A DNA stretch of 64,000 bases from Ectopseudomonas oleovorans (GTDB lineage: Bacteria > Pseudomonadota > Gammaproteobacteria > Pseudomonadales > Pseudomonadaceae), in the NCBI RefSeq assembly GCF_003052605.1, contig NZ_QASO01000098.1:1-64000 (forward strand), in the 5' to 3' direction. Both the position numbers and the translations under genes were made by a program. Below the pieces are notes generated by a model. The model was not told where the DNA came from and did not search any database. It saw only the letters and a list, made by a program, of their open reading frames with translations. Positions 53,788 to 64,000 of the stretch are shown here, one piece after another. Numbering within the stretch: position 1 is the first letter of the stretch; every line of letters begins with the position of its first letter.

Positions 53788-54318
53788 TCAGCGACCGATC
53801 ATTCGCGCCAATACATCCTCACCGCCCTGACGGCGATGGACAAAGGCCATGGCGGCATGGCCAATCACCATGAACAGCAACAGCCAGCCCAGGTTGCCAT
53901 GCAACAGGCCAGCTGGAGCAATCATCCACTCGATCTTGCCGTCAAAACCGGGCATGACGGTCATGCCGAATGCCACGAACTCCCGGCCCGAGCCGTACTG
54001 ACGCAGCAGCGCGACAAAAGGAATCACGAACAGCAGTGCATACAGGGCCAGATGCCCAAGGCGCGCCGGGATGCTGACTGCGGCAGGACGGCGGTTGCGG
54101 TTGTAAAACGCCCAAAGCAGACGAATCACCACCAGCACCATCAGCAGCAGTCCTGTTGCCTTGTGCGTGCCCCAAGCGAACTTGTCCAGCACGCTGTCTT
54201 CCAGCAGGACATGGGCCAGTACGGTGACGAACTGCCACCCCAGCACAACGGCCATACCCCAGTGCAGCCAGCGTGTAACCGCACCATAGCGCTGCGCGGA
54301 ATCATGCAGATTCGACAT
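53788..54318 (-). CDS. Cytochrome b561 family protein
   Basis: 176 aa with four TM helices and the usual haem-ligand histidines: AVTRWLHWGMAVVLGWQF, WGTHKATGLLLMVLVVIRLLWAFYNR, LGHLALYALLFVIPFVALL, LHGNLGWLLLFMVIGHAAMAFVHR. Inner-membrane dihaem electron carrier, probably oxidising quinol or a reduced periplasmic donor; some members are superoxide:quinone oxidoreductases. GGAGAGG precedes the ATG. Confidence 0.88.
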   Translation of the reverse strand: MSNLHDSAQRYGAVTRWLHWGMAVVLGWQFVTVLAHVLLEDSVLDKFAWGTHKATGLLLMVLVVIRLLWAFYNRNRRPAAVSIPARLGHLALYALLFVIPFVALLRQYGSGREFVAFGMTVMPGFDGKIEWMIAPAGLLHGNLGWLLLFMVIGHAAMAFVHRRQGGEDVLARMIGR

Positions 54319-54474
54319 CGTGGTTCCTCTCCAATGTCATGTACGAAAACGGTGTTCGGGCCAGACGGCGGAATGCCCCATCCGAGGCAAAGACCCGCCC
54401 CAGACGCAATGGTGCCGCGCAGCAGAACGTTGATGCGCCTATAGATGTTAGCGGGTATGTCAGAAGGGCATCAC

Positions 54475-54503
54475 GTCACGCCCCCGGCAGGCGGGGGCGT
54501 GAC
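54475..54503 (-). terminator. Hairpin downstream of opgH
   Basis: GTCACGCCCCC and GGGGGCGTGAC form a perfect 11-bp stem with a 7-nt loop, 7 nt beyond the opgH stop. U-run poor. Confidence 0.65.
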
Positions 54504-54509
54504 GGATGA

Positions 54510-57050
54510 TCAGGCGTCGCGCAGGGCTTCGCGCCAGGCGTGATATTGCGGCTCCTGCCAGATGCGCGCGTGCAGGCGCGCCATGCCGTCAGGATCGTTG
54601 AGCAGACGCCAGCGGGTCGCCTCGACCTTACCCTCAGGTCCGGCGCTGAGGATCTCATCGATACGCTCGTTGCGCAGCGCTTCGGCAGCAGGCACCACCT
54701 TGGCGTGGCGGGCACGGGCCATGGCGCAGACCAGGGCGTTGTACAGCGGGTCGACCACTGCACGCAGGAAGCCCTTGCGCAGAGCCCGTGAGCTGTTCAG
54801 TTGCTCGTACTCGGCGGTGTTGCTCAGCTCCACCGGCACCTTGTGTTCTTCCGGAATCAGGAACAGCTTGCTGCGCCGTGCTGCCAGGCCCGGTGCCGTG
54901 CGGCTGGTCAGCACCGAGACCACCGGCGACAGCACCAGTGAAATGACGATAGGTGCCAGCCACCAGAGGAAGTCCGGGTTGAGCCAGGCCACCAGCGCCG
55001 TCCAGCTGAGTCCGATCAGCACCTGGGTGCCATGACGGCGGAAGGCTTCGCTCCAGGGGGTCGAGTCATCCACGCGCTGCGGCGAGTTCCACTGCACCGA
55101 CCAACCGAGGAAGGCGGCGGTGACGAACAGGCTGTGGAACAGCATGCGCACCGGCGCCAGCAGCACCGAGCAGGACGCCTCCAGCAGCATCGACAACAGC
55201 ACCCGCGTGCGCCCACCGTAGGCCTCGGCACCCTTGATCCAGATCAGCAGCACGCTGAGCAGCTTGGGCAGGAACAGCAGGGTCATGGTCGCCGAGAACA
55301 GGGCGATGGCCTCGTGTGGCTGCCAGCGCGGCCACAGTGGATAGAGCTGGTTGGGCTGCAGGAAGTACTCCGGCACCATCAGCGTATGAATCGCCAGCAG
55401 GCAGGTCGAGAGCACCAGGAACAACAGCCACAGCGGCGCGGACAGGTAGGACATGACCCCGGTGAGAAACACCACGCGGTGTACCGCGTGCATGCCACGC
55501 ACCAGGAACAGGCGGAAGTTCATCAGGTTGCCATGGCACCAGCGGCGGTCACGCTTGAGCTCGTCGAGCAGGTTCGGCGGCAACTCTTCATAGCTGCCCG
55601 GCAGGTCGTAGGCGATCCATACGCCCCAACCGGCGCGGCGCATCAGCGCGGCTTCGACGAAATCGTGGGAGAGGATCGCGCCGGCGAAGGAACCGGTGCC
55701 CGGCAGCGGCGCCAGGGCGCAGTGCTCGATGAAGGGTTTGACCCGAATGATCGCGTTGTGACCCCAGTAATGCGATTCACCCAGCTGCCAGAAGTTGAGG
55801 CCAGCGGTGAACAGCGGCCCGTAGACGCTGGTAGCGAACTGTTGCAGCCGCGCATAGAGGGTGTCCATCCCGGACGCCTTGGGCGCGGTCTGGATGATGC
55901 CGGCACCCGGATTGGCCTCCATCAGGCGTACCAGGCGGGTCAGGCATTCGCCGCTCATCACGCTGTCGGCATCGAGCACCACCATGTAGCGGTAGTTGCT
56001 GCCCCAGCGCCGGCAGAAGTCGTCGATGTTGCCGCTCTTGCGCTTCACCCGACGGCGACGACGGCGGTAGAAGATATGGTCGAAGCCTTCCACCTCACTG
56101 CACAGCTCCATCCAGGCCTGCTGTTCGGCGACGCAGATGTCCGGGTCGTTACTGTCACTGAGGATGAAGAAATCGAAATGCTCCAGTTGCCCGGTAGCCT
56201 TGAGCGATTCGAAGGTCGCCCGCAGGCCGGCGAACACACGCGGCACGTGCTCGTTGGCAATCGGCATGACCAGCGCCGTGCGCGCCCGGGGTGAAATGGG
56301 TTCATCACCGCAGCTGCTGGCCGAGATGCTGTAACGATCGCGGCCCTTGAGCAACTGGAAGAAGCCCATCAGCGCAGTCCAGAAGCCCATCGACACCCAG
56401 CAGAACAACAGGGCGAACAGCGCCAGAATGCTGGTCTGCACCACATAAGGCAGGATCTGCCGCGCCGACTCGTGCAACGGCTGCTCGAATACCAGGCCCA
56501 GATCGACCAGCGACCAACCCTGATAGGGCAGTACCGATTTCATGTACCAGGTGGCGACCACGGTCTGCGCGATCATCAGCACCAACAGTGCCGTGCGGCG
56601 CACCGCAGCGACATGCCGCCAACGCTCTTCGGCGAAGTCTTCGCTCTCACGTGTACGAGGTCGCGGGGCGGGTTTCTCGCCCTTCAGACGGCGCCAGCCG
56701 CGATCCAGGATATTGGTCTGCCAGGGCTCCGGCACCATACGCGTACGTCTGATCGGAGGGGTCGACTCGATGGTGGGCCGTCCCTGATGATCCTGCACGA
56801 TGCGGCAGCCGCGCTCGACGGCATCCGGCCAACCCAGCGCCAAGCGAGCCGGCACCGAATCGAGCAGCACACGGGTTTCTTCAAGGGGTTCGGCTGCTTT
56901 GCGCTCCTGTTCCTGCAAAGCCCTGTGCAACGTGGCGAGATCCCCGCCCTCCTCTTCCAGGCGATGAGCCAGAGCCTGCTGCCGCTCATGATCGAGCGGC
57001 AGTTCTCCCAGATACTCCTGGATTTGCGTAGGGTCTAGAGTGTTATTCAT
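54510..57050 (-). CDS. opgH: Glucans biosynthesis glucosyltransferase OpgH (MdoH)
   Basis: 846 aa inner-membrane GT2 enzyme that polymerises and exports the beta-1,2-linked backbone of osmoregulated periplasmic glucans. Cytosolic N-terminus about 1-140, several TM helices, GT domain with [61 protein letters not shown] and the RDRRW motif (QxxRW-like), then further TM helices. ATG at 57050 overlaps the opgG stop by 8 bp (ATGAATAA), so translation is coupled. Confidence 0.95.
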   Translation of the reverse strand: MNNTLDPTQIQEYLGELPLDHERQQALAHRLEEEGGDLATLHRALQEQERKAAEPLEETRVLLDSVPARLALGWPDAVERGCRIVQDHQGRPTIESTPPIRRTRMVPEPWQTNILDRGWRRLKGEKPAPRPRTRESEDFAEERWRHVAAVRRTALLVLMIAQTVVATWYMKSVLPYQGWSLVDLGLVFEQPLHESARQILPYVVQTSILALFALLFCWVSMGFWTALMGFFQLLKGRDRYSISASSCGDEPISPRARTALVMPIANEHVPRVFAGLRATFESLKATGQLEHFDFFILSDSNDPDICVAEQQAWMELCSEVEGFDHIFYRRRRRRVKRKSGNIDDFCRRWGSNYRYMVVLDADSVMSGECLTRLVRLMEANPGAGIIQTAPKASGMDTLYARLQQFATSVYGPLFTAGLNFWQLGESHYWGHNAIIRVKPFIEHCALAPLPGTGSFAGAILSHDFVEAALMRRAGWGVWIAYDLPGSYEELPPNLLDELKRDRRWCHGNLMNFRLFLVRGMHAVHRVVFLTGVMSYLSAPLWLLFLVLSTCLLAIHTLMVPEYFLQPNQLYPLWPRWQPHEAIALFSATMTLLFLPKLLSVLLIWIKGAEAYGGRTRVLLSMLLEASCSVLLAPVRMLFHSLFVTAAFLGWSVQWNSPQRVDDSTPWSEAFRRHGTQVLIGLSWTALVAWLNPDFLWWLAPIVISLVLSPVVSVLTSRTAPGLAARRSKLFLIPEEHKVPVELSNTAEYEQLNSSRALRKGFLRAVVDPLYNALVCAMARARHAKVVPAAEALRNERIDEILSAGPEGKVEATRWRLLNDPDGMARLHARIWQEPQYHAWREALRDA

Positions 57051-58602
57051 GGGCAGGCAGCTGATAGCTCCAGGTTTCCGACAGGGGCTTGCCGTCCTCG
57101 ACCAGGGCGGCACGCATCTCCACCGGCTGCGCCGGGTTCTTGACCTTGATGCGCAGCATCAGGCGCCAGCCTTTGCTGACCGGGTTGTAACGCAGGCTGT
57201 CTTCCAGCAACTCGGCGTTGCCATCGACGCTGACCTGAACGGTCGGCGCCGCGTCGGGCGAACGCTTGGCCAGCGCCTCACCGACGAAATCGACCACCAG
57301 CGCAGTACTGCCATCAGCCTGACGAATCAGGTTGGCCTGCTTGATATCACCCTCCGACAGCCGGGTCTGGCTGACCATGGCCAGTTGCGGGTCATGCAGT
57401 TTGGCATCGTCACGGCTGAAGTGTAGGCGATAGGCCACATCCAACGACTCACCCGGCGCCGGCAGCTTTTCCGGGCGCCACAGGGCGACGATGTTGTCGT
57501 TGGTTTCATCCGGGGTGGGAATTTCCACTAGCTCGACATGGCCGCCCCCCCAATCACCGACGGTCTCCACCCAGCCGCTCGGCCGCAGCTCGTAGCGATC
57601 ATCGAGATCCTGATACTGGTTGAAGTCGCGGCCACGCTGCATCAGGCCGAAACCGCGCGGGTTGTCGATGCGGTAGCTGCTGACGTTGAGGCGTTGCGGG
57701 TTGTTCAGCGGACGCCAGATCCACTCGCCGTTGCCGGCATGAATCCCCAGGCCTTCGGAATCATGCAGTTGCGGACGGTAGTTGGGGCGTGGCCAGGGTT
57801 GGTTGGCACCGAACAGGTACATGCTGGTCAGCGGCGCGATGCCGAGTTTTTCGACGTTCTCGCGCAGGTAGACCTTCGATTGCACGTCGAGCACGCTGTC
57901 GCGGCCCGGTTTGATTTCCATGCGGTAGGCGCCGGTGGCCCGTGGCGAGTCAAGCAATGCGTAGATCACCAGGCTGCGGCGGTCGGGCTGTGGCTTTTCG
58001 ATCCAGAACTCGGTGAAACGCGGAAATTCCTCGCCAGACGGCAGCGCAGTGTCGATGGCCAGACCGCGTGCGGAAAGACCGAACACCTGCCCCTTGCCGA
58101 CGATGCGGAAGTAGCTGGCGCCGAGCACGCTCATCACTTCGTCGTGCGTACCTTTGGCATTGATCTCGTTGATGACCTTGAAGCCGGCAAAACCGAGATC
58201 CTTGAGGTCGTCCGGGTTCAGATTGAGGTCGCCGAAGTCGAACATCGACGGGTCGTACTTGATCTCGCGAGTACCCTCGGCGGTCACCTCATTGATCTTC
58301 ACCGGCACATCGAAGTGCATGCCCTGGTGAAAGAAGTACAGCCGGAACGGCGTCTTGCCATCCGCCCAGTGTGCCTTCTCTTCGAGGAAGCGCACCTTTT
58401 GATAGCCGGCGAACGGCAGCTCACGCAGCGAAGCGGGCAACTGGCTTTGCGGGGCACTGTAGCCTTCTGCAGCCAAAGCCTTGGCCTTGACCGCCACATC
58501 ATCCAGATCGAAGGCCCAGCTCTGGGCAGCGAACAACAGCGGGAGCACGCAGAGGGCCAGCTTGCCGGCCTTGCCCATACGGGTTCCAGAACAACGACTC
58601 AT
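57043..58602 (-). CDS. opgG: Glucans biosynthesis protein OpgG
   Basis: 519 aa periplasmic protein; signal peptide [22 protein letters not shown] after a short lead. OpgG body: [62 protein letters not shown]-like segment, [38 protein letters not shown]. Needed for backbone branching or trimming; OpgG/OpgD relatives have recently been assigned beta-1,2-glucanase activity. The ATG at 58602 is chosen because CTGGAGGTTG lies about 9 nt upstream. Confidence 0.94.
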   Translation of the reverse strand: MSRCSGTRMGKAGKLALCVLPLLFAAQSWAFDLDDVAVKAKALAAEGYSAPQSQLPASLRELPFAGYQKVRFLEEKAHWADGKTPFRLYFFHQGMHFDVPVKINEVTAEGTREIKYDPSMFDFGDLNLNPDDLKDLGFAGFKVINEINAKGTHDEVMSVLGASYFRIVGKGQVFGLSARGLAIDTALPSGEEFPRFTEFWIEKPQPDRRSLVIYALLDSPRATGAYRMEIKPGRDSVLDVQSKVYLRENVEKLGIAPLTSMYLFGANQPWPRPNYRPQLHDSEGLGIHAGNGEWIWRPLNNPQRLNVSSYRIDNPRGFGLMQRGRDFNQYQDLDDRYELRPSGWVETVGDWGGGHVELVEIPTPDETNDNIVALWRPEKLPAPGESLDVAYRLHFSRDDAKLHDPQLAMVSQTRLSEGDIKQANLIRQADGSTALVVDFVGEALAKRSPDAAPTVQVSVDGNAELLEDSLRYNPVSKGWRLMLRIKVKNPAQPVEMRAALVEDGKPLSETWSYQLPAHE

Positions 58603-58838
58603 CGACACACAACCTCCAGGGCAACACGTACTGACGGGCAGCGGCCAGCCCATCAGGCGGTCGCTGCGCGAGTTGAAATCAGGCGAATGATGCAAAGACA
58701 ACGCGAGCGCGATACAGGTAGTCAGCCGGACGGCGACATCCCCGCATGCGCGGATTCTTTCTGCGCATTATTACCAGATCGTGAAGTCCGGCACAGGTAC
58801 CCACTCAAGTAAATTTTCCGCCACCTTGGACCACGCCC
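58603..58838 (-). promoter_or_regulatory. opgG upstream region
   Basis: 236 bp between bglX and opgG with no gene. It carries the opgG ribosome binding site; no clear -35/-10 pair or terminator could be recognised, so read-through from bglX is possible. Confidence 0.4.
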
Positions 58839-61133
58839 TCATTGGCGTGACAACAGTTCGAAACGCGCCTCCTGCACGCTCTGCGAATCCAGCCCCAGCT
58901 GAACACGGAAGGCGCCTGGCTCACTGACATGCTGCAGGTTGGCGTTGTAGAAACGCAGCATGGCTTCGTCGATCTCGAAACTCAGCTCACGCGTTTCGCC
59001 TGCCTCAAGCTTGACCCTGCGAAAATCCTTGAGTTCCTTCACCGGACGGATCACCGACGCGGCCTCATCGTGCAGGTACAGCTGCACCACGGTCGCGCCA
59101 GCCCGTGACCCGGTGTTCTTCAGCGTGACGCTGACGCGAATCTTCTCATCAGGCGTCATGCGCTCGGCGGACAGCTTCGGCGCCGACAGTTGGAAGTCGC
59201 TGTAGCTCAGACCGTAGCCAAACGGATACAACGGGCCGTTGGGCTCCTCGAAATACTGCGAGGTGTAGTTGCCAGGCGTGCCGGGCGTGTACGGACGGCC
59301 CAGGCGCAGATGATTGTAGTAGGTGGGAATCTGCCCGACCGAACGCGGGAAGGTGATCGGCAGCTTGCCGGAGGGGTTGTGCTCACCGAACAGCACGTCG
59401 GCGATGGCGTTGCCGCCCTCGATACCGCTGTACCAGGTCTCCAGTATCGCATCGGCGTTTTCCTTCTCCCAGCCGAGCGCCAGCGGCCGGCCGTTCATCA
59501 GCACCAGCACCAGCGGCTTGCCGGTGGCCTTGAGCGCACGCAGCAGGGCCTGCTGGCTGTCCGGCAGATCCAGACGCGTGCGACTGGACGACTCATGCGA
59601 CATGCCACGAGCTTCGCCCACTGCTGCAACGATGACGTCAGCCTGGGATGCCACACGCACAGCCTCCTCCAGCATCGCCTGCGGCGTGCGCTTGTCCAGC
59701 ACGACTTCAGGGCGGTCCCAATTGAGCTGGTTGAGGTAATTGATCACATGGGCATCGTCGGTGACGTTGGCACCGACGGCGTAGAGCAGCTTGCCCTGAC
59801 CTTGCAGCGCCGCCTCCATGCCCTTGCGCAGGGTCACTGCCTGCTGGGCCACACCGACCGCCGACCAACTGCCGAGCATGTCCACGGGCGAATCGGCGAG
59901 CGGGCCGATCAAGGCGACAGTGGCCTTCTTGCTCAGCGGCAGGGTGTCGTCATGGTTTTCCAGCAGCACCAGGGAGTCGCGTGCCATGGCCCGCGCATCG
60001 GCGCGGTGCAGGCGGCTTTCGGCATTGACGTCGGCCGGGTCGTCTTCGGCGCGGCCGATGCGGCGGAACGGATCGTGGAACAGGCCAAGGTCGTACTTGG
60101 TGTTCAGTACATGGGTGACGGCTTCATCCAGCACGCTCTGCGGCACCGCGCCGCTGCGCACCAAAGCAGGCAGCTCCTGATCGTAGAGCGTGTCGGCCAT
60201 GCTCATGCCGACACCTGCCGTGACGGCCAGTTTCGCAGCCTCACGGCCATCGGCGGCCACACCATGGCGCAGCAGTTCGGTGATCGCACCGTGGTCACTG
60301 AGCGCCACGCCCTTGAAGCCCCAGTCGCGACGCAGCAGATCACGCAGCAGCCAGGAGTTGGCCGAAGCTGGCACGCCATTGATCGCGTTCAGCGCCACCA
60401 TCACCCCGCCGGCGCCGGCATCGATGGCGGCGCGATAAGGCGGCAGGTAATCCTGGTACATGCGCATCGGGCTCATGTCGACCACGTTGTAGTCGCGCCC
60501 GCCCTCCACCGCGCCGTACAGGGCGAAGTGCTTGACGCTGGCCATGATGCGCTGCGGGTCGCTGGGATGCTCCCCCTGGTAACCGCGCACCATGGCTGCG
60601 GCGATGCGCGAAACCAGGTAGGGGTCCTCGCCGAAACCTTCGGACGTGCGGCCCCAACGCGGATCGCGGGAAATGTCGACGGTCGGCGCGAAGGTCATGT
60701 CCAGGCCATCGGCGCTGGCCTCGAAGGCCGCGATCCGCGCGCTGTTCTCGATGGCAGGAATGTCCCAACTCGAGGCCAGCCCCAGCCCAATCGGAAAAGT
60801 AGTGCGATGGCCATGGATGATGTCGTAGGCGAAGAACACCGGGATACCCAGGCGACTGCGCAGCGCCGCCTCCTGCATCGGACGGTTTTCCGGGCGGACC
60901 ACCGAGTTGAAGGTGGCGCCGATACGCCCTGCGGCCATCTCTTCGCGGATGCGCTCACGCGGCATGTCGCCGCCAATGCTGATCAGACGCAGTTGGCCGA
61001 CCTTTTCCTCTAAGGTCATGCGCCCGACCAGGTCGGCGATGAAGGCCGATTTGTCATCGACCGAAGGCGCGGCAGCCAGCAGGTTGGGGAGGATCAAGGC
61101 AGAGGCAAGAGCGAAGTGGTGCAGGTATTTCAT
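58839..61133 (-). CDS. bglX: Periplasmic beta-glucosidase BglX (GH3)
   Basis: 764 aa. Signal peptide MKYLHHFALASALILPNLLAAA. GH3 N-domain with RFGIPVFFAYDIIHGHRTTFPI-type segment, KHFALYGAVEGGRDYN and the nucleophile Asp in VALSDHGAI; GH3 C-domain with GEARGMSHESSSRTRLDLP (acid/base region), then a fibronectin-III-like domain. Cleaves beta-glucosides in the periplasm. It lies directly upstream of opgGH on the same strand, and P. aeruginosa BglX has been linked to periplasmic glucan turnover, so glucans are a likely substrate. Confidence 0.93.
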   Translation of the reverse strand: MKYLHHFALASALILPNLLAAAPSVDDKSAFIADLVGRMTLEEKVGQLRLISIGGDMPRERIREEMAAGRIGATFNSVVRPENRPMQEAALRSRLGIPVFFAYDIIHGHRTTFPIGLGLASSWDIPAIENSARIAAFEASADGLDMTFAPTVDISRDPRWGRTSEGFGEDPYLVSRIAAAMVRGYQGEHPSDPQRIMASVKHFALYGAVEGGRDYNVVDMSPMRMYQDYLPPYRAAIDAGAGGVMVALNAINGVPASANSWLLRDLLRRDWGFKGVALSDHGAITELLRHGVAADGREAAKLAVTAGVGMSMADTLYDQELPALVRSGAVPQSVLDEAVTHVLNTKYDLGLFHDPFRRIGRAEDDPADVNAESRLHRADARAMARDSLVLLENHDDTLPLSKKATVALIGPLADSPVDMLGSWSAVGVAQQAVTLRKGMEAALQGQGKLLYAVGANVTDDAHVINYLNQLNWDRPEVVLDKRTPQAMLEEAVRVASQADVIVAAVGEARGMSHESSSRTRLDLPDSQQALLRALKATGKPLVLVLMNGRPLALGWEKENADAILETWYSGIEGGNAIADVLFGEHNPSGKLPITFPRSVGQIPTYYNHLRLGRPYTPGTPGNYTSQYFEEPNGPLYPFGYGLSYSDFQLSAPKLSAERMTPDEKIRVSVTLKNTGSRAGATVVQLYLHDEAASVIRPVKELKDFRRVKLEAGETRELSFEIDEAMLRFYNANLQHVSEPGAFRVQLGLDSQSVQEARFELLSRQ

Positions 61134-61350
61134 CGAGAGCGGCATCCGGGATGCGAATCATTGTTTGAATGGCCGCCACGATACTCCGAGTCCTCGCACC
61201 GCGCCGCGGGTTGGTGCAAAAAAAACTTAAGCACCATTGAAAGGCGTTCCAGAAATTACGACCCCAGACTTTCACAAACTTGCGCATTTTTTCTTCGTCT
61301 CTGGCTTTGCCTGTCGGCAGGCGTAGCATGACCGCATTCGGGAGATGGTG

Positions 61351-62225
61351 ATGGCGCAATTCGAACATCTGCAGGTATTCCAGAGCATGAGCCGCTCGCC
61401 CAACGCGCGGCTGCACGCCATGGCCGAACTGGGCAACGGCATGGCCGTGACACGCTGGAGTAACGCCCATGATCCGCTTGACTACCTTGCCCCCAGCCAC
61501 ACCACACGCCGTCGTGCTACCTCAGTGGCGGCACTGGCACCTTTCGCCGTGAGCAACCCGGCAACAAGGGCGCTCCGGATAAACTGTGCATCCTGCCGGC
61601 CGAACACCAGTCGGCCTGGATCATCAATGGCGAGATTCAGCTTGCCCACCTCTATATAGAGCAGGAGCAGTTCGCCCTTGGCGCGGTCGCCCTGCTCGAT
61701 CGCGAACCGCGCAGCCTGCAACTGGAAGAAGCGACCTTTCTCGAGGACGTCGAACAGTCCGCGCGTTTCCGCCAGCTGTGCACCCTCGACTGGCAGGAGC
61801 CGGGCGAACGCCTGCTGGCCAGCAGCCTGGCTCACCAGTTGCTCGACCATGCGCTACTCAACCAGGTTGGCCTGCGCCAGGGCCTGCGCCTCAAGGGTGG
61901 CCTGGCACCGCTGCAACGCAGGCGTGTGCGCGAGTTCATCGAACAGCATCTGGAGACGCCGCTGCTGCTGAGCCAGCTGGCCGCGCTTTGTGCCCTGTCG
62001 GAATACCACTTCGCGCGCATGTTCCAGAGCAGCTTCGGCCTGCCGCCTCATCGCTACGTGTTGGCCCGGCGCCTGGCACGTGCCTGCCAGATGCTACGTC
62101 AGCCAGCCCCCGCTCTGAGCGAGGTGGCACTGGCCTGCGGCTTCGCCAGCGCCAGCCATTTCAGCAATCGTTTTCGCCAGGCACTGGGCGCCACACCGGG
62201 GCAGTATCGCGCTGCATTCCTGTAG
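61351..62225 (+). pseudogene. AraC-family regulator, frameshifted
   Basis: Frame 1 gives MAQFEHLQVFQSMSRSPNARLHAMAELGNGMAVTRWSN...YLAPSH up to about 61500. From 61503 coding moves to another frame: CYLSGGTGTFRREQPGNKG, LCILPAEHQSAWIINGEIQLAHLYIEQ and on to a complete AraC HTH (LAALCALSEYHFARMFQSSFGLPPHRYVLARRL, VALACGFASASHFSNRFRQALGATPGQYR). Relatives read SHHTLSCYL at the junction, so an extra AC in CACACCACAC fits a 2-bp insertion. The 3' part alone (from about 61839) could make an orphan HTH. Confidence 0.82.
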
Positions 62226-62371
62226 GACGAAAACAACCCGCCGCCCCACCCTACCGTCGGTAATCTCGGTACCACGCCTGCTAATCGTCACGCGGCTATG
62301 CGAAAATCTGTGGCTTTGCATTGCCACGGCCCAGTCATGCGCCCATTCCTTTTCGCCACGGGGCTTCGTTG

Positions 62372-64000
<1,629 letters not shown>

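Overview
The window is GC-rich gammaproteobacterial DNA that reads as a Pseudomonas chromosome, probably the mendocina/oleovorans/alcaligenes side of the genus. The evidence is the gene content and order: an RstAB-like two-component pair next to class Ia nrdA-nrdB, the opgGH glucan operon, polyphosphate:AMP phosphotransferase, MnmC, RlhA, CvfB, three diguanylate cyclases, and palindromic repeats of the Pseudomonas REP type (GTAGGAGC...). I ran no searches, so names rest on motifs and remembered family sequences.

Layout. 1-95: the first 31 codons of an IS110-family transposase at the window edge. 242-2615: rstA-rstB. 2830-4506: an IS1182-family insertion in the rstA-nrdA intergenic region, with NrdR-box sequences on both sides. 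5060-9675: nrdA and nrdB; nrdB has its own upstream region with an excellent LexA box. 10037-18873: small accessory and housekeeping genes (azoreductase remnant, methyltransferase, secreted peptide with five 13-residue repeats, cupin, ecotin, divergent XRE/BRO-N pair, YecA-like protein, RlhA, divergent quinol-monooxygenase-like gene and mdaB, CAP protein). 19113-32587: three GGDEF genes around ppiC, DUF1003, EamA, a frameshifted TauE, a YebC-like gene, a shortened Nudix gene and an FHA / Ser-Thr kinase / PP2C module. 33060-37584: tRNA-Thr(CGT), CvfB, a PQQ-type sugar dehydrogenase, a periplasmic binding protein and an MDR oxidoreductase.

37832-40007 is the most unusual locus: a small ORF followed by a tubulin/FtsZ-superfamily gene with a GGGTGSG signature and a T7-like NxD loop. 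It is broken by two frame changes and two in-frame stops. 40090-41762: hydroxypyruvate-isomerase-like and beta-hydroxyacid-dehydrogenase-like pair. 41892-45119: a four-gene phosphonate/selenate-type ABC importer. A truncated LysR gene follows, then LysE, PAP, MnmC, a second EamA exporter, a UvrD-like helicase and cytochrome b561. 54510-61133: bglX-opgG-opgH, likely osmoregulated periplasmic glucan metabolism. A frameshifted AraC gene and the start of a SWIM-SNF2 helicase close the window.

Six or seven genes are interrupted by frame changes, deletions or stops. Some (11-bp deletion in TauE, internal deletion in Nudix, 5' loss in azoreductase) look like real decay. Single-base shifts (LysR, the 20.7-kb gene, the tubulin-like gene) could partly be assembly errors and should be checked against reads.
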